Positions 29,804-38,082 of a DNA stretch of 64,000 nucleotides are shown here, one piece after another. The first letter of the stretch is position 1. Every line of letters starts with the position of its first letter. Both the position numbers and the translations under genes were made by a program. Under the pieces are notes generated by a model. It did no database searches, was not told where the DNA came from, and saw only the letters and a list, made by a program, of their open reading frames with translations. The stretch comes from Bacteroidia bacterium. GTDB lineage: Bacteria > Bacteroidota > Bacteroidia > Chitinophagales > Chitinophagaceae. The DNA lies in NCBI GenBank assembly GCA_030426665.1, contig JAUHYD010000017.1:1-64000 (forward strand), read 5' to 3'.

Positions 29804-30328
29804 TTAGTTGTAGTTAACAGTTACCGGAACACCAGTTGCGTTGGTGTAAGTACCTGAAGCCTGACCTGCTGATACGTTTAGCGTTGCACCTACGTTCAAA
29901 GTTTGCGTACCTGAACCGCTCAGTGTACCAGTTGTAGCCGGAACACTTGTGAAGTTATCAACGGTCATTGTATGAGAGCTACCATCAGTTATAGTAGTAG
30001 AAGATGGCAGCGTGATTGCGTAAGTATAGCTCGCTTGTCCTGTTACATCGAAGCTGGCAGCAGAAACTGTTCCTGTAGTAGCTGGAAGTGTTACACCTCC
30101 TGCGCCACCTGTGGTACGAGTGCCTGCAGGAGCCAGAACAGCAGTACCAGCTATTGTAGCAGAAACAGCTACGTTACCAAAGTTCATATCTACAGTCTTA
30201 GCGATAGAGATAGGAGTGATGATGTTGGCAGAGGCAGAAGCAGTAGCGGTAGCCTGAGCGAAAGAGCTGTTAGAAAGACCTATTACAGCGATAGAAGCGA
30301 TTGCGATTGATTTGAAGATGTTTTTCAT
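29804..30328 (-). CDS. DUF4402 secreted protein
   Basis: The 174-residue protein has a signal peptide (1-24, ending SFAQ) and a single DUF4402 domain: ITPISIAKTVDMNFGNVAVS near the start, a repeated Gly/Ala/Thr-rich beta pattern, SASFDVTGQASYTYAITLP, and the C-terminal LNVSAGQASGTYTNATGVPVTVNYN ending in a strand with terminal Asn. The domain resembles pilin or spore-coat-U type beta sandwiches and is often exported in numbers, but no role is proven. It is monocistronic with its own terminator, and its upstream region carries a sigma-54-like element and an inverted repeat. Confidence 0.9.
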   Translation of the reverse strand: MKNIFKSIAIASIAVIGLSNSSFAQATATASASANIITPISIAKTVDMNFGNVAVSATIAGTAVLAPAGTRTTGGAGGVTLPATTGTVSAASFDVTGQASYTYAITLPSSTTITDGSSHTMTVDNFTSVPATTGTLSGSGTQTLNVGATLNVSAGQASGTYTNATGVPVTVNYN

Positions 30329-30374
30329 TTTTTTTAGTTTTAGTTTGTTTAAGATTGATTGTTTGGTAGGTATA

Positions 30375-30434
30375 TTACCAACGACGTGCCAATATTGTAA
30401 CTAACTGAAAATCAATTAATTGAATTTTGGCACG
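30375..30434 (-). promoter_or_regulatory. Sigma-54-like element within an inverted repeat upstream of DUF4402 gene
   Basis: On minus, TTGGCACGTCGTTGGTAA (30392-30375) matches the -24 half of a sigma-54 promoter exactly and has GT instead of GC at the -12 position. Its CGTGCCAA plus-strand form (30385-30392) is repeated inverted as TTGGCACG at 30427-30434, 34 bases apart. The first copy is 47 bases before the start codon. Confidence 0.35.
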
Positions 30435-30482
30435 CTGATATTTATTCCGACTGGCGGACTTGTTTTCCGAAAAATGGAAGAA

Positions 30483-30686
30483 ATGATCGCGTATTTTTTG
30501 GTCAGGATGACCAATCAAAGTATGGATTCGACGTTATTGCCCTGATTGTTTATGTTTCCTCTTTGTGCAACAGATAGGGCAGATATTCACGACAACGAGT
30601 GGATAAGTGTTTTTTTGCGTTGTTTAATATACGGCGTATATGTTGTAATAAGTGACATGTAGCGCACGTATCGGGTGCGCCACATG
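30483..30686. repeat. Cluster of short inverted repeats in the DUF4402-cytochrome gap
   Basis: Three hairpins occur: TTGGTCA-GGA-TGACCAA (30498-30514), ATATACG-G-CGTATAT (30627-30641) and a 12-bp stem with one mismatch pairing 30656-30667 with 30675-30686 (core GCGCAC/GTGCGC). The last two lie downstream of the minus-strand cytochrome gene and could be terminators or operators. No gene is seen in 30329-30795. Confidence 0.35.
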
Positions 30687-30795
30687 GGTTTCCGGTTACA
30701 AACCGTTTAAACTATGTTGGTCTAATGTCGTTTGTGCGCTAGGATAGACTACATACTTGCGCAGGTATGAAAATACATAACAACAAGCAGCAGAA

Positions 30796-31779
30796 TTACT
30801 TGGGTAACTGCTCTCCCGGTGCGAATACAACTTTTTCAATTTTGTTGGTTACCGGTTGCAGGCTGTTCAGGTACTTGTATATGGCTTTCAGTTCAATGGT
30901 GTCCATGGCTGCAAAACATTCCCAGGGCATGGGTGAGCCTTTGTGTACTCGTCCTGCACGGAAGCGACCGATAAAGGCTTCTTCGTTCCAGCCAGCCATA
31001 ATTCCGGTGCTTTTGTCGGGTGTGATGTTAGGCGTAACGAAAGTGTACCCCAGAGAGAAAGCATCGGGCGGCATCATCAAGCCTCCGGCAAACGGAGTGC
31101 CGATGAACTCACCTGTATGCAGGTCGCGGTTAGTGTGGCAGCCCACGCAGTTGGAAACGCTGTTCGCAATGTATTTACCGTATTGGATGGTAGTGTCTAT
31201 TTGTACATGGGCCGGTGGCGTATTGGTAGGGCCCTCCGGAGTCATCCCTCCAAACGCATAGATGGCTTTCCCGAGGAAGGAAAGTTCGGATGCTGGTACG
31301 TCATGCTTTACTGCGGGTTGTGAGCGAAGGAAAGAAATAATAGCCACTATGTCGTCGTCACTCATTTCCTGAAATGGCATAAACGGGAACAGTTGTCCGC
31401 CATCGTGCTTCACGAGGTGCCGGAGTGCTCGTGCGATTTGTCCGTCTGTCCAGTTGCCGATACCGGTTTCGGGGTCGGGTGTCAGGTTGGGGGCGCGGAA
31501 AGTACCGGGAGGTATGGGGAGTGTCCAACCTCCGCTGAGCGGGATTTGCGCTCCGGCTTTCACCGCATCGATTTTGTCCATAGGGACATGGCATGAAGAA
31601 CAGTGCGCAGGGCCGTAGCAGAGGTAGCGTCCCCGGGCTATCGTGGCGCTGTCATTTGTTGCTTTTAGTTCCGGAAATGGTGCATCATATTTTTTATCCC
31701 ATGCTACCATTGCATAGGTGGCAATTCCCGCTATAAGTATCAGCAAACTGCCGAGAATAATGAGGATGACTTTTTTCAT
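30796..31779 (-). CDS. Membrane-anchored diheme cytochrome c
   Basis: The 327-residue protein has one N-terminal TM helix (about 4-26) and two c-type heme sites, CSSCH near residue 60 and CVGCH near residue 212. Each is followed by a Met-ligand candidate loop (FMPFQEMSDDDI and GSPMPWECF). Repeated APNLTPD..TGI.NWTDGQI and TPNITPDKSTGIMAGWNEEAF blocks show an internal duplication of cytochrome domains. It should carry electrons in the periplasm, probably to or from an oxidase or dehydrogenase not encoded here. The similarity is to cytochromes of alcohol/gluconate dehydrogenase type (inference). It is a single gene. Confidence 0.9.
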   Translation of the reverse strand: MKKVILIILGSLLILIAGIATYAMVAWDKKYDAPFPELKATNDSATIARGRYLCYGPAHCSSCHVPMDKIDAVKAGAQIPLSGGWTLPIPPGTFRAPNLTPDPETGIGNWTDGQIARALRHLVKHDGGQLFPFMPFQEMSDDDIVAIISFLRSQPAVKHDVPASELSFLGKAIYAFGGMTPEGPTNTPPAHVQIDTTIQYGKYIANSVSNCVGCHTNRDLHTGEFIGTPFAGGLMMPPDAFSLGYTFVTPNITPDKSTGIMAGWNEEAFIGRFRAGRVHKGSPMPWECFAAMDTIELKAIYKYLNSLQPVTNKIEKVVFAPGEQLPK

Positions 31780-32309
31780 GGAGATTGTTTTAGTTGGTGT
31801 AGATTGTTATTTTACCTGTAAATGTAAAAAAAATGACAAAGTATTTAAAACGTTAATCTTTTGGAGTGCTATTTGTCCGTATTATAATTCACAATGCCAT
31901 TTGTGGTTAATTCCGCAGTTTATTCGGCGTGTTCTGACCCATGTACCAATCTGTATTTGTTCATGAAATCGCGGCAGGTTGCAGGAATTGGGTGGGGTGA
32001 GTGCATATTATATCTACCCGAGATAACTGGTGCGAGCGTACAGCACGATACTCTTTCGACATCCTATGCAGGACTCTCCGCACATTAAGTATGTAGTCAG
32101 GTAGTCAAAAAAATAAAGTAAAGACTTCGCAGATAGTGAATAAAACAGTGAGTATCCTGTCCTACCTAATATCAGGTTATAATGGCTCAGGCAATATAGC
32201 TCATATATATAGGTTCACTGCACACTGTGTCGTCCGAATTATTTAGGCATCAAAAACATGAATCGAGAAATCGAAGCGATTAGTTAGCTTCAAAATTGAA
32301 GTGAGTCAT
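31780..32309. other. 530-bp intergenic region without recognisable gene
   Basis: Only short chance ORFs are present. I see no tRNA, terminator with T run, or repeat. The region separates the cytochrome gene (minus, its upstream side) from the lipoprotein pair (minus, its downstream side). Confidence 0.4.
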
Positions 32310-33317
32310 TTACAGTTCAGCTAATTTAGCTTTTATTTCTTCAAGGGGCATTTTTGTTGGGGATGCCGCAATTGAAAGACCCTCCGATAAAAAGTTCTCA
32401 GTCTTTTCGTCGTAGTAATAATCTCCATTTATTATTGCCACGACAACTACGTCAAATTTAATACCAACTGGTAGCACATAATTACCGATGTTGAAAGACA
32501 AATCCGCATAGTCATAATAACGTGCAGTCGCAGCAGATTTGTAATCTGGAAATAAGAGGAAAACCTGTGTCGTGAGTCCTGTGTAACTAGTGTCTGGCAT
32601 GGTTATCTTAAAGTTGTTGGTGGTTGTTGCTCCTGCATCAATTTTGATTTTGTCGCAATTAATGTAGGTAAACGTAGAACATGAATCAAATAAGTATACA
32701 ATTGTCGACGTGTCAGCAACCGTACCTGTTGCGGTTGTTCCTCCATTGCCGGGAGGTGCAATACTCCAGGAAACCACTGAGTCTGAGTTACTTCTATCAC
32801 CATAGTACAAGTCCATTGGCTGCGTCGAAGCCGCAGGTTGGGGGAAGGCGATACCGTATTTGTTGGCAAACACTTCTTTGCCATTCATGGTAGCTTTAAT
32901 CTGCACTTGCCCCCCACTAATAAGTAGGTCTCCTTCTTTAGTCACTGTACTTGCCCGGTTAGCAATCATATCTCCGGGTTTGTACATTTCTACCATTTCT
33001 AAACATACTTCACCGCTTGTGAGGATATTGCCTGCAGCATCTTTAAAAGAGTTCGGGTAGAACGTGAGTTTTGTACCCTTATTGAAAACGACAGTTTGGT
33101 CAATGCCTGCAGTAACACATTGTGTTTCGGGTGTGCTACGAAGGTCTTTAAATAACGCATTCAGCGAAACTTTTGTTGTCAGGTTCGGAGGTCCTGTCGC
33201 CGGGTTTACAGACGTTTGCACAGAGGGGTTATCTTTATTGTATGTTTTTTGGCACGCAACGATTGTAACTAAAATAAAGGCAGCAGAACAGGCAATAGCT
33301 AAATAGGCACGTTTCAT
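32310..33317 (-). CDS. Lipoprotein, second of a tandem mosaic pair
   Basis: The 335-residue product has a lipoprotein signal with lipidated Cys22 (TIVACQK). Residues about 30-205 contain blocks such as GTKLTFYPNSFKDAAGN, VCLEMVEMYKPGDMI, LLISGGQVQIKATMNGKEVF and PMDLYYGDRSNSDSVVSW, a beta-rich layout seen in Bacteroidota lipoproteins (ZU5-like). This half is nearly identical to the gene 27 bp upstream (33345-34352). Residues about 205-312 differ strongly, and the last 23 residues (GLSIAASPTKM to KAKLAEL) match again. It ends with no enzyme motif visible. The function is unknown; the pair probably varies a surface-exposed part. Confidence 0.8.
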   Translation of the reverse strand: MKRAYLAIACSAAFILVTIVACQKTYNKDNPSVQTSVNPATGPPNLTTKVSLNALFKDLRSTPETQCVTAGIDQTVVFNKGTKLTFYPNSFKDAAGNILTSGEVCLEMVEMYKPGDMIANRASTVTKEGDLLISGGQVQIKATMNGKEVFANKYGIAFPQPAASTQPMDLYYGDRSNSDSVVSWSIAPPGNGGTTATGTVADTSTIVYLFDSCSTFTYINCDKIKIDAGATTTNNFKITMPDTSYTGLTTQVFLLFPDYKSAATARYYDYADLSFNIGNYVLPVGIKFDVVVVAIINGDYYYDEKTENFLSEGLSIAASPTKMPLEEIKAKLAEL

Positions 33318-33344
33318 ATATGTTTATTTTTTTAGTGTTTGTTT

Positions 33345-34352
33345 TTACAGTTCAGCTAATTTAGCTTTTATTTCGTCAAGAGACATTTTAGTTGGGGATG
33401 CCGCAATTGAAAGACCGTCGGATACCGTCAAACCCTTTTGGTCATAGTAGTAGTAATTGTCATCCTTTTTTGCAATGACGACAACCGATATTTCCAAGCC
33501 AAGCGGAATTTTGTATGCTGGTGCAACTGCAAATGATTTTGTTTTAATATAGTAATAATACGCATGTGTAACGGTATTTATTGTTGGAAATACGAAAAGA
33601 ACATCAGTTGTATTTTTGTCAAAACTCCCATCAGGCATGAGAATTCGAATGTTATTAGTTCTGTCGCCAGGAATAGAATTCAATCTGTCACAGTTGATAA
33701 ATGAAAATCTTGTAGCTGAATCAAAGTGGTACGCCGAAACCAACGAATCCACTGGTGTTGTTCCAGTTGTTGTCCCTCCATTGCCGGGAGGTGCAATACT
33801 CCAGGAAACCACTGAGTCTGAGTTACTTCTATCACCATAGTACAAATCCATTGGCTGCGTAGAAGCCGCAGGTTGGGGGAAGGCGATACCGTATTTGTTG
33901 GCAAACACTTCTTTGCCATTCATGGTTGCTTTGATATGTACTTGCCCGCCACTAATGAGTAGGTCTCCTTCTTTAGTCACTGTGCTTGCCCGGTTGGCAA
34001 TCATATCTCCGGGTTTGTACATCTCTACCATTTCTAAACATACTTCACCGCTTGTGAGGATATTGCCTGCGGCATCTTTAAATGAATTGGGGTAGAAAGT
34101 CAGTCGTGTACCCTTATTGAAAACGACAGTTTGGTCAATGCCTGCAGTAACACATTGTGTTTCGGGTGTGCTACGAAGGTCTTTAAATAACGCATTCAGC
34201 GAAACTTTTGTTGTTAGGTTCGGAGGTCCAGTCGCCGGGTTTACAGGCGTTTGCACAGAGGGGTTATCTTTATTGTATGTTTTTTGGCACGCAATTACAG
34301 TTAGTAGTACGAATACTGTAGAACAAACAAATAAAAAATGGGTTCTTTTCAT
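33345..34352 (-). CDS. Lipoprotein, first of a tandem mosaic pair
   Basis: This 335-residue lipoprotein (Cys22 in TVIACQK) is the upstream twin of 32310-33317. From residue 22 to about 205 only three substitutions are visible (S/P, K/R, Q/H). The segment at about 205-312 (starting TTTGTTPVDSLVSAYHFDS) is different, with a DGSFDKNTTDVLFVFPTINT core in place of the twin's DTSYTGLTTQVFLLFPDYKS. The last 23 residues agree again except two. The two divergent segments still align (FINCD, LFVFP), so they are distant homologues rather than unrelated inserts. The signal peptides also differ. No known family is named. Confidence 0.8.
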   Translation of the reverse strand: MKRTHFLFVCSTVFVLLTVIACQKTYNKDNPSVQTPVNPATGPPNLTTKVSLNALFKDLRSTPETQCVTAGIDQTVVFNKGTRLTFYPNSFKDAAGNILTSGEVCLEMVEMYKPGDMIANRASTVTKEGDLLISGGQVHIKATMNGKEVFANKYGIAFPQPAASTQPMDLYYGDRSNSDSVVSWSIAPPGNGGTTTGTTPVDSLVSAYHFDSATRFSFINCDRLNSIPGDRTNNIRILMPDGSFDKNTTDVLFVFPTINTVTHAYYYYIKTKSFAVAPAYKIPLGLEISVVVIAKKDDNYYYYDQKGLTVSDGLSIAASPTKMSLDEIKAKLAEL

Positions 34353-34445
34353 GTCAGTTTAATTATTAGTTATTGTGATAGACAGTTACAAAACCGGAAA
34401 GGATGGGTTTAACCAGCTAAATATAATAAATTTATAATGAAAACG

Positions 34446-34453
34446 TATCTTTG
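34446..34453 (+). promoter_or_regulatory. -7 box TATCTTTG before a T9SS cargo gene
   Basis: An exact TAnnTTTG match lies 22 bases before the ATG at 34476, in the divergent gap with the lipoprotein pair. Confidence 0.4.
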
Positions 34454-34475
34454 TTAACATAAACACTAAATACTC

Positions 34476-35423
34476 ATGAAGAAATGCCTACTGATATTTT
34501 TGTTGTTAGGGATAACACAATCTGGTTTATTCGCCCAGTTTTACCCGAAAGATCCCATCGACTCCTTTACATTCGATTTTGGGGCCATCGATACGAATTT
34601 ATACTTGCCGGATACCGCGGCATCTCCATTGTGGCAAATAGGCAAGACGCACAAGCCCTTCTTTACAACAGACACCAATGGACAAATGGCCATAATGACC
34701 GATACGCTTGATAGTTATCCGGTTAATGCTGATAATTGGTTTGTGATTAAAGTCCCGCACCGTGACAACGCGACGTTATATATTTGGCATAAATACCAAA
34801 CAGATACAGGTAACGATGGCGGAGTAATAGAATTCTCTATCGATGGTGGCGTAACATGGCTGAATGTGGCGGATTCGTGTATGGGCATTGGGTGGGGCGA
34901 AGGGTTGTATGCTGAAGGTCTTTATGCCCCGGATGATACTACTGTGTATGGTCTTGCATGCTTTAATGGAACCTCTGACACGTCGAGGCTTACATTAATC
35001 CAATTTCAAGATCCACCTGCTCTAAAGACAACCGCCGGATACGGGTCGTGTGAATGGGTGGTTGATACTTATTATGTTCGGTTTCGTTTCGTCAGCGATA
35101 CAACAAGTGATATGCTGGCAGGATGGATGATTGATTCCGTGAAAGTAGTGTATTACTCTATAGGGACTGGAGTGGCAAATTATTTAAATTATCACAGTTC
35201 CATAAAAGTTTTCCCTAACCCCTCACACGATGGTATTTTCTCGGTGGAGGTGGAGAAAGGGCAGAATGAACTTTCGATAGAGGTGTTTGATCTGTTGGGT
35301 AGGGAAGTGTGGAGTGGTGTAGATACGAAAACTATAGATTTGAGTGGTTTCCCGAAAGGAGTGTATCTCTACACAATACATAACAGTGCTTATATACATC
35401 GGGGAAAGCTGCAGATAGAGTAA
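34476..35423 (+). CDS. Secreted protein with T9SS sorting domain
   Basis: The 315-residue protein has a signal peptide (1-20, ending LFAQ). A beta-rich middle follows with DSFTFDFGAID, WFVIKVPHRDNATLYIWHKY, GVIEFSIDGGVTWLNVADS and AGWMIDSVKVVYYS, which resembles MAM/cleaved-adhesin-like jelly rolls. A T9SS type A C-terminal domain is at about 240-315 (IKVFPNPSHDGIFSVEV, VFDLLGREVWSG, FPKGVYLYTI). Similar jelly-roll phrases occur in the giant adhesin at 60000-60530. Expected location is the cell surface or medium. No catalytic residues can be assigned. Confidence 0.85.
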   Translation: MKKCLLIFLLLGITQSGLFAQFYPKDPIDSFTFDFGAIDTNLYLPDTAASPLWQIGKTHKPFFTTDTNGQMAIMTDTLDSYPVNADNWFVIKVPHRDNATLYIWHKYQTDTGNDGGVIEFSIDGGVTWLNVADSCMGIGWGEGLYAEGLYAPDDTTVYGLACFNGTSDTSRLTLIQFQDPPALKTTAGYGSCEWVVDTYYVRFRFVSDTTSDMLAGWMIDSVKVVYYSIGTGVANYLNYHSSIKVFPNPSHDGIFSVEVEKGQNELSIEVFDLLGREVWSGVDTKTIDLSGFPKGVYLYTIHNSAYIHRGKLQIE

Positions 35424-35549
35424 AGTCGTCGAGTAGATGTTCACAGCGACGATTTGTTGAGAGCTATCTGTTTTATGATTTATTTAGCATCATTAGTGGT
35501 TTTTAGGGTTTGCTAATTTATTAATTTCGCCAAAACTAAATATTTACTC

Positions 35550-36098
35550 ATGAGAAAAGCAGTACTATTTTTCGCTTTTGCTATTTTGGTTTCCGGCATT
35601 GCATCTGCACAAGACCAGAAAGTTGCTGACAAAAGGAATCGCCTCGGCCTTGGTTTTAGTATAAATAACTTCGGCAATGACTTCGGACTAGGTCTTAATG
35701 TTACAAGCCCAACTTTTTTTGGTGGTCACATGGCGGTTAAGGCTTCGGGCAATTATCAGTGGCTGGACCATATCGACAACAAGGGCGAGCATACGTGGTC
35801 CGGATACACACTGTTACGTGCAGGTCTGTCTGGTGTCAATATGTCGCTCAACGATGCCATCAACCTGTATGGTGAGGGCGGGTTGGTATTAGCATTAACG
35901 GACAATACCCTATCTACTGAAAGCAGCAGTATCGGTGGTTATGGTCTATTCGGTTTTGAGTTTTTTATGCCGTGCAATATGTCTTACTTCATAGAGCTTG
36001 GCGGTATGGGCATAGGCGCAAAGGCCGACAAAGTCCCAACGTCGCCGCTCATTGCCAATGGCTTTTTAGCCTCGGTTGGGTTTAGGGTTAGGTTGTAA
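35550..36098 (+). CDS. Outer-membrane beta-barrel-like protein
   Basis: The 182-residue protein has a signal peptide (1-21, ending ASAQ) and alternating amphipathic strands: GLGFSINNFG, GLGLNVTSPTFFGGHMAVKASGNYQW, LYGEGGLVLALT, YGLFGFEFFM and a C-terminal FLASVGFRVRL that ends with a strand and Leu, as small outer-membrane barrels do. It is probably an 8-stranded OmpW/OmpX-like barrel of unknown role. It stands alone and is followed by a terminator-like hairpin. Confidence 0.75.
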   Translation: MRKAVLFFAFAILVSGIASAQDQKVADKRNRLGLGFSINNFGNDFGLGLNVTSPTFFGGHMAVKASGNYQWLDHIDNKGEHTWSGYTLLRAGLSGVNMSLNDAINLYGEGGLVLALTDNTLSTESSSIGGYGLFGFEFFMPCNMSYFIELGGMGIGAKADKVPTSPLIANGFLASVGFRVRL

Positions 36099-36124
36099 GA
36101 TATAAATACATTTTTCATTTGCTG

Positions 36125-36156
36125 CGGCTCTGCGATAGTTCTCTATTGCGGAGCCG
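36125..36156 (+). terminator. Terminator-like hairpin after the beta-barrel gene
   Basis: CGGCTCTGCGATAG at 36125-36138 pairs with CTATTGCGGAGCCG at 36143-36156 with two G-T wobbles and a 4-base loop, followed by TTGTTGG. It lies between convergent genes. Confidence 0.55.
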
Positions 36157-36217
36157 TTGTTGGTTTGTCGCACGAAACGAACCAATAATTTTTATAATGA
36201 AATACTTGTTTCCCCCC

Positions 36218-37894
36218 TTACACCAGATACTTCCCTACAATAGGCACACGCCTACCTACACCAAACGCTTTTGGTGATACTCTGATGATGGGACAGAACT
36301 GATTGCGCTTGTACTCGTTGATGTTTACCAGACGCAGAATGCGATTGACAAGAGGGGCATCAAAACCCAGGTTTATTATTTCCTTTGGTCCGTGGAAATG
36401 CTCTATGTACTGGTAGAGAATGGGGTCGAGTATGTCATACTCGGGCAGGCTGTCGCTATCCTTCTGGTCGGGGCGCAACTCTGCGCTCGGGGCTTTGTCT
36501 ATTATGTTTTGTGGTATTATTTCGCCATTGCGGTTGATGTATCGGGCAAGGGCATATACTTGCAGTTTGTACAGGTCTCCTATTACACCCAGTCCACCTG
36601 CCATGTCTCCGTACAGTGTGCCGTAGCCTGTGGCCAATTCACTTTTGTTGGAGGTGTTGAGTAGTATGTAGTTGAATTTATTGGCCATTGCCATCACCAT
36701 TGCACCACGTATGCGCGATTGCAGGTTCTCTTCGGCTACATTAAACGGCAGGTCTTTGAACACGGGATTCAGAGCATCTTCGAAGGAGCCGAACACATCC
36801 TTTATCGGGATGATGTTGTATTGGTTGCCGACGTTCTCAGATAGCTGCACTGCATCATCCACAGAATGTGACGACGAGAAGTGAGAGGGCAGCAGTAGCG
36901 CATGTACATTTTCTGCGCCCAATGCCTCGCACGCCAGAGCTACTACTACTGCGCTGTCTATGCCGCCTGAAGAGGCAACGATGGCCTTGCTAAAGCCCAT
37001 CTTGCTGAAATAATCTTTTATACCCAGAATAAGCGCCTTGTGTATTTTGTCGATGTGGACTGTGGCATTAAGTATCTCCGGTGTTTCTGCTACTTCTTCC
37101 GGTATGTCCGTGTTATTCGAAGTGCTGAAGTTGTCGGCTCCTGTCCAGTCTATTGCCTGGTACGCCTCGCTGAAGCAAGGTAGTGCCGTTACTATTTTTC
37201 CTCTGCTGTCCATCACCATGGAGCCGCCGTCAAACACAACCTCTGTCTGGGAGCCTACGGTGTTGCAGTATATCATCGGCAGGTTGTATCGCAGCACATT
37301 TTTCCTAACAATATCTATACGTTCTTGTTCGTGCAGATAGTCAAACGGAGATGCGCTCAGGTTAATCATGATGTCCGGCTGTTGCTTTGCCAGCTCGTCC
37401 ATAGGTCGTTGTCGGTAAAGCGGGTCTTCAGACAGGTTCCATATATCTTCGCAAATGGTTACTGCCAGTTTTTTTCCTTTGAACTCCATTACGTTCCATT
37501 CGTAACCCGGCTCAAAGTATCGGTACTCGTCAAAGATGTCGTAGGTTGGCAACAGCGTTTTATGAGCGATGGCTTTTACCTCATTTTCATACAGCAGATA
37601 GGCACTATTAAAAAGGTTCTTTCCCTCAGGTGCTAAGTGCCTGGAAGGACATCCTACTAAAACGCCAATGGTGTCGGAGGCTGCGCGTATAGTGTCCAAT
37701 GCTGTTTGTGCCTGATTGATAAAGTCGTCAAATTCCAGAAAGTCTCTCGGTGGATAACCACATACTGCCAGTTCAGAAAACACAATCAGGTCTGCTCCAT
37801 CGGCCTTTGCTATTTTTATCGCATCAATCATTTTTGATGCGTTGGCTTCAAAGTTGCCAATGTGGTAGTTCTGCTGTGCTATAACTATTTTCAT
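36218..37894 (-). CDS. nadE: Glutamine-dependent NAD+ synthetase
   Basis: The 558-residue protein has an N-terminal nitrilase-fold glutaminase domain with the catalytic triad Glu41 (VFSELAVCGYPP), Lys112 (HKTLLP) and Cys148 (TICEDIW). A C-terminal NAD synthetase domain starts near residue 280, with the SSGGIDSAVV PP-loop, LNTSNKSELATGYGTLYGDMAGG and the ATP/NaAD-binding KAPSAELRPDQKDSDSLP region. It amidates nicotinate adenine dinucleotide using ammonia channelled from glutamine. It is a single gene converging on the beta-barrel gene and divergent from the SDR gene. Confidence 0.97.
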   Translation of the reverse strand: MKIVIAQQNYHIGNFEANASKMIDAIKIAKADGADLIVFSELAVCGYPPRDFLEFDDFINQAQTALDTIRAASDTIGVLVGCPSRHLAPEGKNLFNSAYLLYENEVKAIAHKTLLPTYDIFDEYRYFEPGYEWNVMEFKGKKLAVTICEDIWNLSEDPLYRQRPMDELAKQQPDIMINLSASPFDYLHEQERIDIVRKNVLRYNLPMIYCNTVGSQTEVVFDGGSMVMDSRGKIVTALPCFSEAYQAIDWTGADNFSTSNNTDIPEEVAETPEILNATVHIDKIHKALILGIKDYFSKMGFSKAIVASSGGIDSAVVVALACEALGAENVHALLLPSHFSSSHSVDDAVQLSENVGNQYNIIPIKDVFGSFEDALNPVFKDLPFNVAEENLQSRIRGAMVMAMANKFNYILLNTSNKSELATGYGTLYGDMAGGLGVIGDLYKLQVYALARYINRNGEIIPQNIIDKAPSAELRPDQKDSDSLPEYDILDPILYQYIEHFHGPKEIINLGFDAPLVNRILRLVNINEYKRNQFCPIIRVSPKAFGVGRRVPIVGKYLV

Positions 37895-38082
37895 GTGTTG
37901 CTTTAAGACTGGTTACTCAGTAAAGTGTCGCAAAGTTATTCTATACACAGCTAAGTTTGTCGCTTTTTAGTTGAAAGCAGAGCGTACAAATCTTAACAAA
38001 ATGGTATGAGGTATAAGGTATTGTTAATGAGGATGATGTGTTGTTCTTTCTTAACTTCGCTACAGTCAAATCAGTCACAATT

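Noticed and set aside
31894-32088. Small plus ORF in the 530-bp gap
   Set aside because: No promoter, signal peptide or conserved pattern.
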